A stretch of DNA of 64,000 nucleotides, from positions 73,995,404 to 74,059,403 of the forward strand of contig CM035407.1 of NCBI GenBank assembly GCA_020310875.1. The letters run 5' to 3'. The notes below the pieces were generated by a model that was not told where the DNA came from, made no database searches, and saw only the letters and a program-made list of their open reading frames with translations. The DNA is from Ceratopteris richardii. Taxonomy: Eukaryota > Streptophyta > Polypodiopsida > Polypodiales > Pteridaceae. Below, piece by piece: positions 60,241 to 64,000 of the stretch. The position numbers and the translations under genes were made by a program. Every line of letters begins with the position of its first letter. The stretch's first letter is position 1.

Positions 60241-62361
60241 TGCATTTCAAAAACTAAGAATAATTTGCAAAACTATAGAATATTAAAAATATCAGCTGGG
60301 TGTAAAGAAAATATGCATGGAATACATGTACATGCTCATGAAGAAGATTGCCATAAAGAACCTATAATAAGCATAAATGATGCAATCTCCAAGAATCCAA
60401 GGTACCAAGAACCTGTAGATACTTTTACAATGATCACATCTTCAAATGCTATATATGCACAAACTTTGATGATGGGAGGAGAAAAAAATAAGATGGAAGC
60501 CAATCAAAATCAAATCAAACAAATATCACACACAATCAAACTAGATGAGACTTCCCCTACTCTAATAAACTCTTCACATCCAATAGATGAGAAACAAACA
60601 AATCAAGAAACGCTTCAAGATGCAAACAAAGAGACAGAGATGTCTAGAAGGCTTAAAGATGAACAAATGGAGATAAAAGATGAAAGACGAATAGAAAATC
60701 TAATAAGTCTGTCTAAAGATCCAGCTCAAGATCCATCATTAAGTGATGATGCTGGACAAGATTTGGGAAGTGATTCAATGTCAGTTGATAGTGATGTTCA
60801 AACACATGATTCAAATACAATATATGATCCAATAACTAAATTACGTGAAGAGACTCCCAGGGAGTATGATGCTAGATCTAAGGACATGCCAATAAATGAT
60901 TCTATCGGTAATGACAAGGATATGAATAGTGATGTATTGTACATGCTTAGAGAGATGCAAGGAAGTGAACCTACTTACAAGAAGGACAAGCTAATAACAA
61001 GTGCTCTAGAGATTGATATGTATGCCGATGGTGATAAGCATGATGCTAAGCCTACCGATATTCTAAATCAAGATCAAGATTGTGGAATACTTTTGAGTGA
61101 TGCCACATTGAATGAGCATTCAGAGATGCAAGAAAATGATTCCAATCATAGGAATAGGGACACGTTATTGGATGATGTTCAAAACAATGATATGTATGTA
61201 AATGATGTCATACTCCATGAAGGAGGATATATGAATGCCCATGAGTAGGTTGAGGATACTCCACTGATTTCTCCTCTATTTATTGACATGTATGACAATG
61301 ACGATCATGTTGGGCTGAGCCCATACACTAAAGAAATTCCATACGAAGAGATGGATTCAACGTTCATTGAAATGTTTAAAAAATATTATGATAGCATGTT
61401 ACCTAAGGAGAATGAACGTGAAAAGATTAAAGCAGATGACTAAGTTGATAAGGTTGGATGCAAGTACTATCAAATGAATAAAGAAGTAGCGGAATCAAGC
61501 ATAGGTACTGAAGGGCTCATATGTGATGAGACATTCGAGCAAGAATCAGTGACTGAAGAAAATGTATGAAGAATGTGGTCTAAGTACATCCTCTAAAGAA
61601 ACTGAGCAAGCATCGATGGAGATGGATGCAGAATTCTATGATGGCGTTTTGAAAAATGAAATTGAATTTTTGTCAAACGATATGCATAGTCCTATAAGGT
61701 GTAAAAATTATGATGAGTTTGACCTCAATAAGAAAGACTCTAGTGATATGAATATAAAGTCTTTCTTGATTATGAGGATATGGATTCCCTTCATGGTGAA
61801 GGAGAAATGGTTTGGGATCATAACAATGATGAAGAGTTCTTGGAAAGGCTAGATGAAGAAGAAAATACCATAATTGTTGGAACTCAAGCAGAAAGGAATC
61901 ATGATTGATTGGAAGACAAAGATGATTGTGTATTATCATCTAAGCATGATGATCACTTCTACTTGATGAGGGAATGGAATGAATATATTCAAACCTTCTG
62001 TTCCACTAAAGATGAAAGCCGTATACAAAAGGATACAAATGAAGAAATTTCTCCAAATGATTCCAAGCATCAAATAGATAAAAATGCATGCTTGAAGGAA
62101 ATTTTTGAAGATGGTTTTAGCACATTAAAAATCAGAATTCTATATTTATATGCTTTTGATTCATCAAGAGTAACCTCATATGATGTATGTGTGAGGATCA
62201 TGAACAAAGGTGAATATGCCCAAATGATTGCATCATGGATTTTCAATTTTGTCAAGAGCTATGTCTACCAATCTAACCACCAAGGGATGGACAAGCAAAT
62301 GAAATGGCTTGTCCATATATCTAATTTGGTTAAGAATGCTTCCATGATTGATGTGATCTAG
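60241..62361 (+). pseudogene. Decayed acidic coding region, unrecognised
   Basis: Long coding-like stretches with strong Asp/Glu/Asn/Lys bias are present: 60265-61248 (327 codons), then 61562-61852, and 61909-62361 (150 codons, with WNEYIQTFCSTKDES and IMNKGEYAQMIASWIFNFVK). I recognise no domain. Because it follows directly on the gag-like relic in the same strand, it may be the rest of one old retroelement, or an unrelated host gene. It is interrupted in a few places. Confidence 0.4.
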
Positions 62362-64000
62362 AGGTGGCTTCTTTTCAAGCACAGCTTCTTTGGTGAACAT
62401 GTATCAAAGAAGGTGGGTTGAAGGAAAAGTCACATTCAATAAAAGTCCATAAAGCTTAAAAATGCTTTTGTAAATAGAAATATATATAACTGATGTTTTT
62501 TGCTTTGGTTTCAAAGACCAAACACGAATGGGATTAGTAGATGAAGAGTGACATCTTAGAATGAAGAGAACAAAGACAATCAAGAATGAAGAATTAGAAG
62601 GGCTTCTGGCTCCACACAGATGAGATGTTGTTGTTTCAGTTTTCTTTTCTTCTCTTGTATAGATGTATATATAGAAAGATTGTATGATTGAGCATATGTC
62701 ACATAAAGAGATGCATAAACATCAAGATATTTAAGTAGGCCAAAGATTTTGTACGACTATTGGGATTACATGTGATGCATGAAGGACCTGGATTATGCGA
62801 GTAGGATAAATAGATTATAACTTTTAGGAGCAAGACCTAGAAAGGTGAAGGAAAGACCTAAACTGAGTACCTGTATATACTAGTGTTCATGAACACTTGA
62901 TGATTGAGATGCTTTGACTTCTGCTTTTGATCTCTTGTTTGATTTGACCTTCAGACAGATTATGTTTTAGAAAAAGACTTCGTACACTAGCCAACTATCT
63001 TTGTGTATGTATATGTGTTGTTGGGCACTGTGTTGAGCTAGTATATGGGTGGAGTTACCTTGGTCGGGTGAGCAGGGCCACGAACTAATGCTAGTTGCAT
63101 CGTATGGCCGGACCTATATATTGTCATGTGTTCATATGCGTTGGTAGGCAGGTGGAGTCACTGTGACCGGGTAGTCAGAGCCACGAGCTGATATCGATTT
63201 CGCATGAGGTTGATATTATGCATCGTGCACTATGTCCGGCCAATTTTGGCAAAAGTAGACATGTGTAAATAAAGTAAAAGAAAAAATAAAAAGGGTAAGC
63301 ATGGGTGAAGAATTAAAGCAAAGAAAAATAAAATAAAAGTAAAAGAAAAATAATAAAAGGTTTGATGGGAGTCTGGACGATGGGAGATCAATAGGGAAAC
63401 CAAACTGTAGTTTCATAAATCAAGTTAATGAAAGAGCTAAGAAGTTTCCGATTCGCTCATATGATTGCTAGTCTGAATGCGTTAGTGCATCTCCATATAT
63501 TGTATGCAATGCTTGTGCCTACCTTCTTCTCTTAATTTATGTCAAGTTTAATGTACTTTTAGATTTCATGCATCCATATGAATTTTCTTTAAGTTATGTT
63601 TAGGTGCTATGACTACTTGATGCTCGTTAGTGTTTATTGATATGTATGCAGGTTGGCACATCTGGAGGATGCACAGGCTCAAAGGGGGTGGATGTGGTCG
63701 AGAATCGACAGTTAAGCTTGAGCACCATTACAAAGCATCAAATCGATTCAAATGAGAAGATATCAATATGGTTAAAATTGTGGTGCACCCTAACCTTTAA
63801 AAACTCATCCTACATGTATTGAAGTTCAATGAAAATGTTTTGCATTTGAACATAATCCAAAGATATGATGTTTTATTGTATCTTCTTGTGAAGTCACTTG
63901 TGCCTATTAATTAAGGTAAGAGCATGAGTCATTCAATTTCATTATGTGTGCTTGTGGTTTAAATGTGAGTATGGGGGTGTCCATGTAAGCATGTATGTTT
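62362..64000. other. No gene seen; one imperfect direct repeat
   Basis: There is no convincing coding region. At about 63018-63117 and 63121-63238 lies an imperfect repeat of about 103 bases containing GGTGGAGT, GACCGGGT, GGCCACGA and TGTCCGG phrases. The remainder is AT-rich. Confidence 0.5.

Overview
The window is nuclear DNA of a land plant, very rich in transposable elements. The evidence is plant-type LTR retrotransposons (two chromodomain Ty3/Gypsy elements, one Tat/Athila-like Gypsy, one Ty1/Copia), the plant primer-binding site TGGTATCAGAGC used twice, two CACTA (En/Spm) DNA transposons, a tRNA-derived SINE, a DUF4283-type LINE ORF1 fragment, and spliceosomal introns with GTAAGT/CAG borders. 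The species cannot be told from this; a large, repeat-laden genome such as a fern, lycophyte, bryophyte or gymnosperm would fit. No intact host gene, rRNA or functional tRNA gene was recognised.

Layout. 1-1.9 kb: AT-rich, no gene. 1.9-2.8 kb: LINE ORF1-like relic, minus strand. 2.9-4.08 kb and 16.15-16.99 kb: copy A of a duplicated segment whose copy B lies at 41.83-43.64 kb. Copy A carries a SINE and is split by a Copia element (4081-16150), whose 5' LTR is in turn split by a nearly new Gypsy element (4596-10509). 17-23 kb and 31.6-41.3 kb: kilobase arrays of degenerate CA/TACA minisatellite holding three solo-LTR-like units and a second Gypsy (33695-40605). 23-25 kb: exon-like pieces and AT/TG microsatellites. 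25.1-31.1 kb, minus strand: a decayed CACTA tnp2 transposase and, upstream of it, a SET-domain pseudogene, separated by a short TIR element and a foldback hairpin. 44138-59960: a complete-looking 15.8 kb CACTA element with matching terminal inverted repeats and an AAA target duplication. Its captured-gene-like exons flank a huge intron filled with an ATGCATATGCATACACAC-type array, and a third Gypsy (46795-56772) sits inside that array. This CACTA had landed in a gag-like relic. 60-64 kb: a decayed acidic coding region, then sequence without a recognised gene.

Relations. The nesting gives an order of events. Segment A/B duplicated, then Copia entered A, then Gypsy-1 entered the Copia LTR. Separately, a gag-like relic received the CACTA element, whose array received Gypsy-3. 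The arrays share one simple rule, strict pyrimidine-purine alternation, which makes them open in all six frames. They also host five of the seven LTR-type insertions seen here.
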